64,000 nt of DNA from Sideroxydans sp. (GTDB lineage Bacteria; Pseudomonadota; Gammaproteobacteria; Burkholderiales; Gallionellaceae), in assembly GCA_027310725.1 (NCBI GenBank), contig DAIDAG010000057.1, positions 1-64,000 on the forward strand. The letters are read 5' to 3'. How positions within the stretch are numbered: position 1 is the stretch's first letter; each line of letters opens with the position of its first letter. The notes below the pieces were generated by a model. That model did no database searches. It saw only the letters and a list, made by a program, of their open reading frames with translations, and was not told the origin of the DNA. Of this stretch, positions 7,736 to 17,600 are shown one piece after another. A program made the translations under genes and the position numbers.

Positions 7736-9142
7736 TCATCCAACTCTACCCATCGCCTTTTCCAGCACTTCAAAAATCTTCGGTGGCTGACATTGCGCCA
7801 CATTGAAACGCAGAAATGGCGAAGCCGTTTGGCTCAGGCTGAAAACGTTGCCGGGTGCCAGCACAACACCTTCTTGCAATGCCTCTCGCGACACCTTTGC
7901 GGAATCCAGCTCCTGCGGCAGACGCACCCAGAGAAACATTCCCCCTTGGGGTTTCATCCAGGGGGAGATGCCGAGTTTTTCCAGTCGGTGCAGCGTGCGT
8001 CCCATGGCATCCGCCAACCGGTTGCGTAGCGCATCGATGTGGTGGCGATAGGTGCCCTGGCGCAACATGGAATAAGCCAGTTCAGCGCCAAGGCCGCTGC
8101 TGCTGAGCGTGGTGGCCAGTTTCAGGTCGACAATTTGTTCCGCCCAATCTTGCCGCACCGCGATGTAGCCGCAGCGCACCGATGCCGTTAGGACTTTGGA
8201 AAAACTTCCAACATGGATAACCCGGTTCAAGCCGTCGAATGATGCCAGCAGGGGGGAGGTATTCTGCGCGAATTCAGCATAGATGTCGTCCTCGATAATC
8301 AGCAGATCGTGGTCCTCTGCCAGTTTGAGCACGCGGTGTGCGACGATGGGCGACAGCACCGCGCCGGTCGGGTTGTGAAAGACCGTATTGGTAAGGTACA
8401 GGCGCGGCTTATGATGCACCAGCAGTTCGGCCAACGCCTGTACATTCGGTCCATTCTCGGTATAAGGAACAGCGATCAGCTGTACACGATGCGCGCGCAG
8501 CAATGCCTGAAAGTTGAAGTATCCAGGGTCATCAATTAGCACCGTGTCACCCGGCTCCAGCAAGAAGCGGCAAATCAGGTCGATGGCCTGGGTGCCAGAA
8601 TCAGTCAGAATGATTTGGCGGGCAGACGCGGCGACTCCGCGTTCGCCAAGACGACGGCTGAGTTGTTCGCGTAATGCGAAGTGCCCATAAGGATGCCCGT
8701 ATTCCAACAGCCCGATTTGCGGGTCTTTGGAAAGTCGGCGCAAGGAGCGCCGGATTTCATCATTCGGCAACCATGATTCTGGAAGCCAGCCGCAACCGGG
8801 CTTGAGCGTGTCGTTGTTGGTTTCGAGTGACTGGCGGATGATCCAGAGCGGATCAATGCTGCGATCCCGCGTCGCGCCCACATCGGCCAGCGACAAAGGC
8901 GGCAGATGCCCGCGTACATAAAATCCCGAGCCGCGTTTCGCGGCGATCACCCCGTCGGCAGCCAAGCGGTCATAGGCCTCGACGATAGTGTTTTTCGCAA
9001 CATTTAGACGTTCGGCCATCTGCCTGATTGAGGGTAGCCGTTCGCCAGGCACCAGCACACGGGAAGCCAGTTGCTCGCGTATGGTCTGCATCACCGCGTT
9101 TACGCGGGTGCTATCTCTTAGCTCAACCTTGTTTTGCATCAT
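7736..9142 (-). CDS. MocR/PdxR-type transcriptional regulator (GntR HTH fused to aminotransferase)
   Basis: A 468-residue MocR-family regulator. N-terminal GntR winged helix (about 10-80: QLASRVLVPGERLPSIRQMAERLNV split over two helices, and the wing GSGFYV), a linker, then a type I fold aminotransferase-like domain with the PLP-binding lysine in VGSFSKVL and the NTVFHNPTG and DDPGYF pockets. Such proteins bind PLP and an amino compound to control neighbouring genes. It is divergently transcribed from an EamA transporter, a common pairing in which the regulator controls metabolite export. Two ATGs (9142 and 9139) are equivalent. Confidence 0.93.
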   Translation of the reverse strand: MMQNKVELRDSTRVNAVMQTIREQLASRVLVPGERLPSIRQMAERLNVAKNTIVEAYDRLAADGVIAAKRGSGFYVRGHLPPLSLADVGATRDRSIDPLWIIRQSLETNNDTLKPGCGWLPESWLPNDEIRRSLRRLSKDPQIGLLEYGHPYGHFALREQLSRRLGERGVAASARQIILTDSGTQAIDLICRFLLEPGDTVLIDDPGYFNFQALLRAHRVQLIAVPYTENGPNVQALAELLVHHKPRLYLTNTVFHNPTGAVLSPIVAHRVLKLAEDHDLLIIEDDIYAEFAQNTSPLLASFDGLNRVIHVGSFSKVLTASVRCGYIAVRQDWAEQIVDLKLATTLSSSGLGAELAYSMLRQGTYRHHIDALRNRLADAMGRTLHRLEKLGISPWMKPQGGMFLWVRLPQELDSAKVSREALQEGVVLAPGNVFSLSQTASPFLRFNVAQCQPPKIFEVLEKAMGRVG

Positions 9143-9144
9143 TG

Positions 9145-9185
9145 TGTACCTACCAGTTTTATGGACAGTATCTTTGAATTGTACC
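9145..9185. promoter_or_regulatory. Candidate MocR operator: direct TGTACC repeats
   Basis: TGTACC at 9145-9150 and again at 9180-9185, same orientation, 35 bp start to start, in the divergent region between regulator and transporter. MocR proteins such as GabR and PdxR bind direct repeats about three to four helical turns apart. Sequence-only evidence. Confidence 0.4.
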
Positions 9186-9253
9186 CATCCGTCTCTGTTG
9201 GGCCAAGAATGTTCCGGAGAAAATGCGAGCCTTACTTACATGAAACGGCGGGC

Positions 9254-10123
9254 ATGAGCATGGACAAAGGATTCAAGGGATGGACCAGCGGGCTGCTAGG
9301 CGTGCTGATCTTTAGCGGTTCGCTTCCCGCGACACGGATAGCGGTCGCTACTTTCGACCCAATCTTTGTTACGTTGGCAAGAGCGGCAATTGCCGGTGTG
9401 CTCGCCGCATTAATCTTGCTGCTTCTGCGCCAGCCATGGCCCGCGCGCAGCGACAATCGTGCATTGCTGCTGGTGGCACTTGGAGTGGTGGTAGGATTTC
9501 CACTGCTGACGGCACTGGCGTTACGGCACGTCAGTTCGGCGCACGCCACCGTGTTCGTCGGGCTATTGCCGATGGCGACGGTGATATTCAGCGTGCTGCA
9601 CGGTGACAAAAATCCGCGTTTCCTATTCTGGCTATTTTCGTTGCTGGGAAGTCTGGTCGTAGCGGGTTTTGCCATGGGACAAGGAATCAGCGTTTCGACA
9701 ATTGATGATCTGCTGATGTTGGCTGCAATTATTGTATGCGGCTTGGGCTATGCCGAGGGCGCTCGTCTGGCGCGCAGCATGGGCGGATGGCAGGTTATCT
9801 GCTGGGCGCTGGTGTTGTCGCTGCCGTTGATGTTGCCGCTGTGTCTGTGGACACTGCCCGCCAATATCCAACAAGCCGCCTGGCCCGCATTGCTTAGCCT
9901 CGGCTACGTCTCACTATTCAGCATGCTACTCGGCTTTTTCTTCTGGTATCGCGGTCTGGCTCTCGGCGGCATTGCGTCCATCAGCCAGTTGCAATTGCTG
10001 CAACCATTTTTCGGACTAGGGCTAGCCGCCGCGTTGCTGGGCGAACACGTCAGCACAATGATGATCCTCTCAGCGCTGGCGGTTGCACTGTGCGTAGTCG
10101 GGGCAAGACGGTTTGCTAGTTAG
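9254..10123 (+). CDS. EamA/DMT family transporter
   Basis: A 289-residue inner-membrane protein with about ten hydrophobic segments arranged as two EamA repeats, the usual size for drug/metabolite transporters of the RhaT/YdcZ type. The second repeat holds the family's LSLGYVSLFSMLLGFFFWYRGL. The start is ATG at 9254 (a second ATG at 9260 is possible); the frame is open to 9134 but that upstream part overlaps the MocR gene start and operator. Likely exports an amino acid or vitamin-like compound sensed by the divergent MocR protein. Confidence 0.88.
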   Translation: MSMDKGFKGWTSGLLGVLIFSGSLPATRIAVATFDPIFVTLARAAIAGVLAALILLLLRQPWPARSDNRALLLVALGVVVGFPLLTALALRHVSSAHATVFVGLLPMATVIFSVLHGDKNPRFLFWLFSLLGSLVVAGFAMGQGISVSTIDDLLMLAAIIVCGLGYAEGARLARSMGGWQVICWALVLSLPLMLPLCLWTLPANIQQAAWPALLSLGYVSLFSMLLGFFFWYRGLALGGIASISQLQLLQPFFGLGLAAALLGEHVSTMMILSALAVALCVVGARRFAS

Positions 10124-10532
10124 GCTGCAATACGGCCTTACAAATATGCACCTGTTAATTAGCAGCTCATTGCATATTCCGGATGCTCATGAGCACTTGT
10201 TCCGATAGGAGTTGATCAGGCATTCCGCTTTAATTTGATCACTGATTCCTCTGATCATGAGCAAAGGAACTTGCAACCAGTTGCTTCTATCAGTAGCACG
10301 CTAATATGGCGATAGTCGACTGTTCGGCCATACCAGCTACTCACTCCAAGCTGGGTTGAATTGACTATGGGTGTCCGCTTTATGGCAATGCTGTTGGCAT
10401 TGCGTTACAGCCACTGCGTGCCAATAGCCGCTACCTATAGCTATTTAAAGGGGCTGACTACTTCTGGAGTATGCTGATGCACGAGCGAGCCTTGGGTGCC
10501 GACAATATCTAACGGAGTTAAGAGGCGTTGAA
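10124..10532. other. Intergenic stretch, no gene seen
   Basis: About 410 bp without a supported gene. It holds one small inverted repeat (GCAATGC at 10385-10391, GCATTGC at 10397-10403). Nothing else recognisable. Confidence 0.5.
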
Positions 10533-10802
10533 ATGGTAAAGAAAGCGCTAGCAGAAGCGGAACAGGCTTTGAGGCAGGCGGAGATCGTAAGACTGGCTGC
10601 AATCCAAGCGGTAGAGTTGGCAAGAGAGGCTGTAAAACTCGAAGCTGCTGGGGTAGCGGCGGGTTTATTGTTAAAAGCGGCGGAGGTAGCAGCCCAGGCA
10701 GTAAAGGCGGCGGAGGTAGCTGCGCTGGAGGCATGGGAGAGTGCAGCGAAGAGGGCTATGGAGCATGCCATAGCCGAGGATAAGGCGAAGTCTAGGTGCT
10801 GA
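10533..10802 (+). CDS. Alanine-rich small helical protein
   Basis: An 89-residue protein of almost pure Ala/Glu/Val/Lys helix with an internal near-repeat (AAEVAAQAVK / AAEVAALEA). It is predicted to be one long amphipathic helix or coiled coil, with no cysteine pair, signal peptide or membrane segment. A ribosome site AAGAGG lies upstream of the ATG at a suitable distance. I do not recognise a family. The opposite strand also has long frames here, caused by the same alanine codons, so the coding status is not certain. Confidence 0.5.
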   Translation: MVKKALAEAEQALRQAEIVRLAAIQAVELAREAVKLEAAGVAAGLLLKAAEVAAQAVKAAEVAALEAWESAAKRAMEHAIAEDKAKSRC

Positions 10803-10894
10803 TCGTCTCGATGTGTCGATAGTGACGGTTTGTGAAACTCCGCTTCAGAGCAATGGATATCTTCTTGAGCACAAAAAAACTGAGCGGCCCGATT

Positions 10895-10925
10895 CCGGAC
10901 ATTGGCGAACTCACACAATCGACCC
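10895..10925 (+). repeat. 31-bp direct repeat, copy 1
   Basis: 31-bp unit starting CCGGACATTGG and ending ACAATCGACCC. The copy at 11010-11040 differs at 2 positions. Units are 115 bp apart. A related shorter string (GACATTCGACCC) is at about 13147. Confidence 0.75.
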
Positions 10926-11009
10926 GAAGGAGACCGTCAAGAGAATTTCAATGAAGGCACACTTCTCGGCCACTCCGGTCATAGCTCTTAACGAATTCGT
11001 TGCCGGAAA

Positions 11010-11040
11010 CCGGACATTGGGGAGCTCACACAATCGACCC
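11010..11040 (+). repeat. 31-bp direct repeat, copy 2
   Basis: Second copy of the 31-bp unit at 10895, with 29 of 31 positions the same. Both lie in a gene-free stretch (10803-11344). Confidence 0.75.
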
Positions 11041-11153
11041 ACTCCTGACCTTCAAGGGGAACATCTGAACGACCGCTTTGCAGCCAGGTAGGGGACGTTC
11101 CATTCGATGAAAATTGGTGAGCTTGAATGATTCTTGAAATTATGGCGTGTCCG

Positions 11154-11268
11154 ACGCCTGCCCGGTAAGGGCTGCTGTATCATCACGGCTCTACGTTTGA
11201 GGGCAGGCATCTGACATTGGCTAAAGCCGGAGGGTTTGAATTGCGGACTGAAAGTCCGGATACGGCTT
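11154..11268 (+). other. Structured gene-free stretch (several nested inverted repeats)
   Basis: GCCTGCCC at 11156-11163 pairs with GGGCAGGC at 11201-11208. Then AGCCG (from 11225) pairs with CGGCT (about 11263) around a tight hairpin CGGACT-GAA-AGTCCG (11244-11258), followed by a short T-run. The last part could be an intrinsic terminator or a piece of a structured RNA. It faintly resembles the 3' half of group II intron domain V, but there is no reverse transcriptase gene near, so I do not call an intron. Confidence 0.35.
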
Positions 11269-11344
11269 TTCGGAGGTGCACGTGCTAGATTTCGCCAGTT
11301 TGTGGGTGATAATTAGCCAATTCGATAATTGAATTGCGTACGCA

Positions 11345-12085
11345 ATGCCCACAGAGCCCCGAAAATTATTGCAGCAAGAGCCTCGGTTGATCGAGCGGTA
11401 TGTTCGCCTACGAAGGCGCAGAGTTTTCATGGCAGCCGCCAAAGCGCTGTCTCGAATCATTATGCGCCGTGTGCTTCCGATTAAAGAACGGAAAAGGGAA
11501 CGGGCGATAATCAGTGTTCTTCCCGAGTTTGCCAAGCAGGTGGCAAAGAGCCGGAGGCATCAGTTCGAATCCTCTGCTGTTCTTCTTAATCTCGGACTCT
11601 TCTTTCTCATTGCTGAGAGAGATATTCAAGCCGTAAAGATTGATGCGCTCACGCACCCCGATCCCTGGAAGCGATCGTTATGTGCCAGAGTCATTCTTCT
11701 GACCATCCATGAACTCGATCTGGATAAAGTGGCGGGCAACAAGCTGCGAAATGCCCTTGCAGATGCCGGAGTTTCAGATGAGGTTAAGCATAGAGCCACG
11801 CAAGCCTTGCGGCTCGTACGCAACTCACAGCAGAAGGCACAAAAACAGTTCGCGTTTCTCCGTAACGCTACGATTGCCCATAGAGATCCTGATGCACTTT
11901 TGCAGTACAGATCGATCATGGAAATCGACGAGATGGCAGTGTTCAGAATTGCCGTCGAGTTCTATGACGGCGCAAGCATGTTTATAGCTGTACTTCCGGA
12001 GCTGATACTGCACGTTGGCACCATGCCTGGGCTATTTAGCCAAATGAGAGCTCAATCCAAACGAAGGAATGGTCGGGTTGAATAA
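11345..12085 (+). CDS. Hypothetical protein with HEPN-like R-N-x4-H motif
   Basis: A 246-residue, strongly basic protein at its N-terminus (RLRRRR, KERKRERA), otherwise helical. Residues 173-179 read RNATIAH, i.e. R-N-x4-H, at the end of a long helix and followed by RDPDALLQY. This is the arrangement of the HEPN RNase active site (Rx4-6H with a polar residue after Arg). I do not recognise the full-length family. No ribosome site stands before the ATG at 11345; an internal ATG at 11429 is possible. The next gene, 62 bp downstream on the same strand, encodes a membrane-anchored coiled-coil protein, and the pair may be a unit. Confidence 0.6.
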   Translation: MPTEPRKLLQQEPRLIERYVRLRRRRVFMAAAKALSRIIMRRVLPIKERKRERAIISVLPEFAKQVAKSRRHQFESSAVLLNLGLFFLIAERDIQAVKIDALTHPDPWKRSLCARVILLTIHELDLDKVAGNKLRNALADAGVSDEVKHRATQALRLVRNSQQKAQKQFAFLRNATIAHRDPDALLQYRSIMEIDEMAVFRIAVEFYDGASMFIAVLPELILHVGTMPGLFSQMRAQSKRRNGRVE

Positions 12086-12147
12086 TTTGCGCCAACGGTA
12101 CCCTTTCACTACTATTCGAGCTTCTCGACTTTCGGCTGTTAATCAAA

Positions 12148-13008
12148 ATGGGGATATTGGAAACCATCACAGCAGCAGTTCTCAGTAATGTAATTGTCCT
12201 CGCCCTGGTTGGCTGGCTTGGCAAAAACCTAATCGCGACACGGCTAACAAACTCCGTTAAGCATGAGTTCGACGCTAAACTGGAAACACTTAAATCTGAA
12301 CTCAAGGATAAAGAAGAAGCATTCAAGGCGGACTTGAAGGCCAAAGAGGTAGAAATCACTTCTCTCCGAAGCGGCGCTATGAGCGCGATGTCCAGCAGGC
12401 AAATAGCGGTTGACAAACGGAGACTTGAGGCCGTAGATCAACTATGGGAAGCCTTTATCAGTTTGGTACCTGCAAAGAATATAGCATCATCAATGTCGAC
12501 AATAAATTTTGAGGTAGTTGCAAAACGAGCAGTAGCAGAAGAAAAGTTACGCCAGTTCTTTGGAATCCTTCTTGACGGGTACGACCAAGATGCAATTAAT
12601 GCGTCTCTCGCGGAAAAGGCGCACCCATTTGTTTCACCTATGGCATGGGCGTACTTCTTGGCGTACCGAGCCATAGTGTTGCAGTTAGTAATGAAGGCTA
12701 AGATGCTGAAATCCGGAATCGATCCAACTGACCTACTTGATAAAGGCGTTCTGGTTAAACTGCTCAAGATAGCCCTTCCCCACCATTCTGCTTTTATCGA
12801 TCAGGGTGGCAAAGACGGTTTCTATTGCTTATTGGAAGAGCTTGAGCAAGCTCTATTAGCTGAAATGCAAAACATGCTCACCGATACTGACGCCTACAAA
12901 AAAAACGTCGCGCAAGCGTTGGAGATAAACAAGTTGTCCAGTACCATGATGGATTCTGCAAATCAAAAGAATTTGGACGGACCAAAAACAGCATCAGCAC
13001 AAGATTAA
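12148..13008 (+). CDS. Membrane-anchored coiled-coil protein of unknown function
   Basis: A 286-residue protein with one N-terminal membrane segment (about 5-28, LSNVIVLALVGWLG) followed by a charged coiled coil (about 38-75, KLETLKSELKDKEEAF), then a helical domain containing DKRRLEAVDQLWEAF. This layout is that of a widespread hypothetical family often found in accessory regions. Topology suggests a short N-terminal anchor and a cytoplasmic helical body. No catalytic motif is visible. It probably shares a transcript with the HEPN-like gene upstream. Confidence 0.7.
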   Translation: MGILETITAAVLSNVIVLALVGWLGKNLIATRLTNSVKHEFDAKLETLKSELKDKEEAFKADLKAKEVEITSLRSGAMSAMSSRQIAVDKRRLEAVDQLWEAFISLVPAKNIASSMSTINFEVVAKRAVAEEKLRQFFGILLDGYDQDAINASLAEKAHPFVSPMAWAYFLAYRAIVLQLVMKAKMLKSGIDPTDLLDKGVLVKLLKIALPHHSAFIDQGGKDGFYCLLEELEQALLAEMQNMLTDTDAYKKNVAQALEINKLSSTMMDSANQKNLDGPKTASAQD

Positions 13009-13259
13009 TTCTGCTCGGTTTGGCTGCTTGCATGACTAGCTGCTAATGGCACGCAGCCGTACTTAATGTTGCCATATTGTCCGCCAGGAAGCGGCCGCTT
13101 AAGCATCGACTAATTCTCGCGCCGGATAACGGCCCCTAATGATATGCGACATTCGACCCGAAACTGAAGTTGCTGTTAGTTCAGTTCACATCAATTGCGA
13201 ACTGAGCCCATTACCATATAATACTAAACGCGAGTAGCGTGTCCTACAGGAAGAATCCT

Positions 13260-14006
13260 ATGACTATTGAATCTCCATCTGACGTCGAAGCGCTCCAGCG
13301 CATCGGTCGTATTGTTTCCGTCGTGCTGCACAAGATGCTCGACGCTATCGAGCCCGGTATGACAACACGCGAGCTTGATGTCATAGGAGCAGAGATGCTT
13401 TCAGGGTTTGGGGCTCGCTCGGCTCCGCAACTCGCCTATAACTTTCCCGGAGCGACCTGCATCAGCATTAACGAGGAAGCGGCGCACGGAGTTCCAGGTG
13501 ATCGCATCATCAAAGCAGGAGACTTGGTAAACGTCGATGTATCGGCAGAATTAGATGGCTATTTCGCCGATACAGGCGGAACGGCAATAGTCCCTCCCGG
13601 TTCGCCGATCAAAACCAGGCTCTGCCACGCTACACGTATTGCCCTATCAGAAGCGATCAAAGTGGCAAGAGCTGGGCAATCGCTTAATCAAATTGGCAAA
13701 GTCATTGAACGCGTCGCCACAACGCATCAATTCCGGATCATCGAAAACCTTGGCGGACACGGCGTAGGTCGGGCAATTCACGAAGAACCTGAGCATATCC
13801 TTGGTTATTACGATGCTCGTGACCAGAGGATTCTGAAGGAAGGCATGGTCATCGCTATCGAGCCTTTCCTTTCTACAAAAAGCCGAATCGTCAGCGAAAC
13901 TGATGACGGATGGACTCTGGCTGGCAAGCCAGGCAATCTGTCCGCGCAATACGAGCACACCATCATCGTGACTCGCAGTGAACCCATCATCCTGACCATT
14001 CACTGA
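13260..14006 (+). CDS. map: Type I methionine aminopeptidase
   Basis: A 248-residue cytoplasmic metalloprotease that removes the N-terminal Met. The five metal ligands are in place: two Asp in NVDVSAELDGYFADTG, His in GGHGVGRAIHE, Glu in VIAIEPF and Glu in AQYEHT. Substrate His is in INEEAAHGVPG. The start is the ATG at 13260 with AGGAAG at 13248-13253; a GTG at 13239 would add seven residues. It is not beside rpsB or secY as the housekeeping map often is, so it may be a second, accessory copy. Confidence 0.93.
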   Translation: MTIESPSDVEALQRIGRIVSVVLHKMLDAIEPGMTTRELDVIGAEMLSGFGARSAPQLAYNFPGATCISINEEAAHGVPGDRIIKAGDLVNVDVSAELDGYFADTGGTAIVPPGSPIKTRLCHATRIALSEAIKVARAGQSLNQIGKVIERVATTHQFRIIENLGGHGVGRAIHEEPEHILGYYDARDQRILKEGMVIAIEPFLSTKSRIVSETDDGWTLAGKPGNLSAQYEHTIIVTRSEPIILTIH

Positions 14007-14653
14007 TATGAACTTTCGACCAGCTGAATAACCAGCGTACAGCGCAATAGGCAGAGGATATTCTTTATCTGAGCGGCAAGAACTCATCTGTTACCGCTTC
14101 GTTCTCCGCCACATTGGGAAAAACTCACACGCTGGAAGTTCATCGGAAAGTCGCACAATTCTTCGCCGCTCAGTGGCAGCTATTCGCCATAAAGCAAATG
14201 CACAGCAACGTAGTTAAAGGGGCAACTTTGAATTTCTCTTTGGATTGTTGTGTATAGAACACGGACGTATAGACTATTGATGCCGCAACCTATCCCATCC
14301 TTTAACGAGGTCAATACCGAAAAATATAAGTCCGGCCTATATATCGGAGCGTCCGCTACTGGCACATTGCAGTAGCCCAAGTTGCGAAATTGCCTTCGCT
14401 AAAGCTGCCCTACGCGAAGGGCCGTTCAGGCCGAGGATCGGCAACTCCCCGTGTCGGGCGTGACCGTCTGGAAATGGCGCCAAGCCGAATTAGAAGTTAA
14501 CGAATTAACTACCTGAAAGCAGTCACTCGTGACTGTCTCAAAGTGGTCGGTTGCGTCCCACGACTATCTTAGCTGCGAACGTCCGCCCCCAAACCCGTTT
14601 GCAGCCATGCATCATCTTAGAACCTGCGACCATAACACTTAATCTGATTTCTT
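14007..14653. other. Gene-free stretch of about 650 bp
   Basis: No supported gene. Around 14420-14510 a short frame reads like a decayed helix-turn-helix (VSGVTVWKWRQAE), possibly a scrap of a regulator or transposase, but too short and broken to call. Confidence 0.4.
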
Positions 14654-17600
14654 CTAATTCACTTTTGTTTGATTTCTCCCGCCCGCCTTGGCGAGGTAGA
14701 GAGCAGCATCGGCACGGGCCAGGATACTATCGGGTTCAACATCTTCTTGATCGAACCCTGAAATGCCGATACTGATCGTAAATGGGATCGTTCCATTGGC
14801 GCTCTGTGCAGGGGTATCGGCCACATGGATTCGAAAGCGTTCAGCAAACTGCAAAGCTCCTGCCAAGTCTGTTCCAGGCAGTAAGATTCCAAATTCTTCA
14901 CCACCCAATCGTCCAATCAGATCAATGCGGCGCAGACGAAGCTTGGACAGTTCGCCGAAGTGTTGGAGCACCACGTCACCAACGGCATGACCATAAGTGT
15001 CGTTGACATTTTTAAAGTGATCGATATCCACCATCAAGAACGCGGCTGGCCTTCCGAAACGTTTGAAGTGCGCCAGTTCCATTTTCAACTGCTCAAGGAA
15101 GTGGCGTCGGTTCGCCATGCCAGTCAGGGGATCTGTAGTCGCCAAACGCATTAATTCCTGCTCCATCTTCTTGCGAAGAGCGATGTCTTGAAATACAACC
15201 TCGACTCCGACGAGCAGACCGTTGTCATGCATGGGTGTTACGGTCAGCTGTACTGGGAATGCCTCACCGTTCTTCCGAATAAACGCATCCTCGACTTTCC
15301 GCCGAATCCCGTCGCGAAGGGTCATGAAAATCGGACAATCCTCTTGATGATAGGGAGAGCCGTCCGTGTGATGATGATGGAACATCGGATGCGGACTCTT
15401 TCCTATCAACTCATGTTTGGCAAACCCGAGGATGGTAAGGGCGGCGGGATTGATGAAGGTGCAGTGCCCTTCATGATCCACGCCATAAATCCCTTCACCG
15501 GCAGAGTTCAGGAGCAGCTCATTCCATTGGGAAAGACGTGCGATTTCTGCTTCAGCCTTTTTGCGAGCTGTTATGTCCATGGCGGTGCCTGCCACGCGCA
15601 CAACTCGACCATCGGAGGTGCGCTCGACAGCCATGCCGCGTGCCAGCACCCAAATCCAGCGACCATCCTTGTGGCGCATGCGAATTTCGGATTCCAGATA
15701 GGACGTTTCCCCCTTGAGATGACGAATCAAGGCATCGTGGGCGGCCGGTGCATCCTCCGGTCGCATTAGTTCAAATAATGTCGATGAGTTGGAACGAAGC
15801 TCATCTGGCTGGTAACCCAGCAAACTCATCCAACCCTCGCCAAAGGTTAGCGTGTCGCTCGGAATATGCCAGTCGGTCATCGCCTGATTCGAACCTTTCA
15901 ACGATAATGCCAGACGCTCTTCAGCTTCCCGCCTGCGAGTCACATCGCGGGTGACGCCGAGCAGGAATGTGATCTTGCCTGCAGCGTCACGTAGCGGTGT
16001 TGCATGCGTCTCCAGCCAACTTCGCGCCCCTTTCCTTCCTTCGACCTGGAATTCCAGCACACCGGATTCGCCATCGAAAACACGCCGAGCTAAATTCAGG
16101 AACGCCGCACGATGATCTGGCACCACGAAATTGACCAAACCGACTGCATTTACTTCCTCGACGCTGTTCACTTCCAGCATGATGAAACCGGCCGCGTTCA
16201 TTTGCAGCACAACTTCATCGGCACTGACGACCATGACGCATTCCGGTTCGTTCTCGAGGATAGCCGACAGAAAGTTCTTCTGTTCCTGTAGTGCTGTTTC
16301 TGCCTGTTTGCGCCGTGTGATGTCGTCCTTGACGGCAAGATAATGGGTTATACGGCCACTCTCATCAGTGATTGGTGAGATGTTGGCTGTTTCCCAATAC
16401 AAGTCGCCGTTCTTCTTCTTGTTGCACAACTCACCTGACCAATGCCGGCCGCTGGCAATGGTGGCCCAGATTTCCTCGTAGGTTTCCTTCTGCATCTTGC
16501 CGGACTTGAGAATGCGGGGATTCTGACCGATTGCCTCGTCAACCAAATAGCCGCTTGTATGGGCAAAGCCAGCGTTGACGAAAATGATCGTACCGTCTGA
16601 ATCGGTCACAACAATGGAGGAATTGCTCTGCTCCACCGCTGCCTTGAGCAGACGCTGCGATTCAGCCAACTTCTCCCGCAAAGTGACGTCCTGCCCAATG
16701 GCAAGAAGACCGATGATGTTCCCGGCTGAATCCTTCAGTGTCTTGTCGTACCATTCCACCAATATCTTCCTGCCATCCCTGGCCAAGATTGGATTGATGT
16801 TTGCCTGTGTGTGAGTCTCGGTGAGCGCTTTTTTGAACAACCCAAGTATTGCGTCAATATCTTGTTCGGGGAGAAATGTAGCGAACCAACTGGCACCCTT
16901 GACCTCTTCCAGACGATAGCCTGAAAGTTCCTCCATGTAGTGATTCAAGCGAACAATTCGTCCTTCTGTGTCGAGCAATATGACGATTGCTTGTGCGGTA
17001 TCGATCAGACTTTCTGCAAAATCTCGCTCGCGCAATTCAGCCTCTTCCAGGGCTTTTCGGTCCGTAATGTCTCTGTTACTTGTACGTCGGCCATTGAAGT
17101 GCCCATCTTTAGAGTAGACCTCCCTGCAGCCGTGAGCGATCCAGCGGGTCTCACCCTCCTTGGTAAGAATACGAAAATCCAGGGTTCCAACGTCTTCATG
17201 CTGGATGTCTGCACGATGAGCATCCATCAGCGGCTGATCCTCGGCATGGATGATGTCGTAAATGAGATGTGGATCAGCAATGAATTCTGCCTGCGAGTAG
17301 CCGGTGATACGTTGGCAGGAGGGCGAGATGTATAGAAGCTCACCTTGCAAGCCCTCCCAGTATTCCCAGTCATAGGTGTAATCAGCGATGGTGCGCAAAT
17401 CGTCATCGCTCTTGCGCAGAGCCATCTCTGACCGTCGCTGTCGTAACCCGAAGCTGATCACTACCAAGCCAAAAACGATTGCTCCTGCGCTGTATTGCCA
17501 TATATGTCGACGCCACAATGCGAGATAATCCTGCTCTGAAATCCCTGCAAAAACAAACAGTGGCAAGTCATTTAACTGCCGGTAACTAATTTGGCGCTCA

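Noticed and set aside
10445-10918. Minus-strand frames of 97 and 157 residues over the Ala-rich gene
   Set aside because: They are Ser/Ala/Pro-rich complements of the alanine codons and have no ribosome site.
11225-11280. Group II intron domain V
   Set aside because: Only the 3' half resembles domain V, the lower stem does not fit, and no reverse transcriptase or other domain was found.
14420-14510. Transposase or regulator helix-turn-helix fragment
   Set aside because: Only about 25 residues read well, with no start and no neighbouring frame; could be chance.
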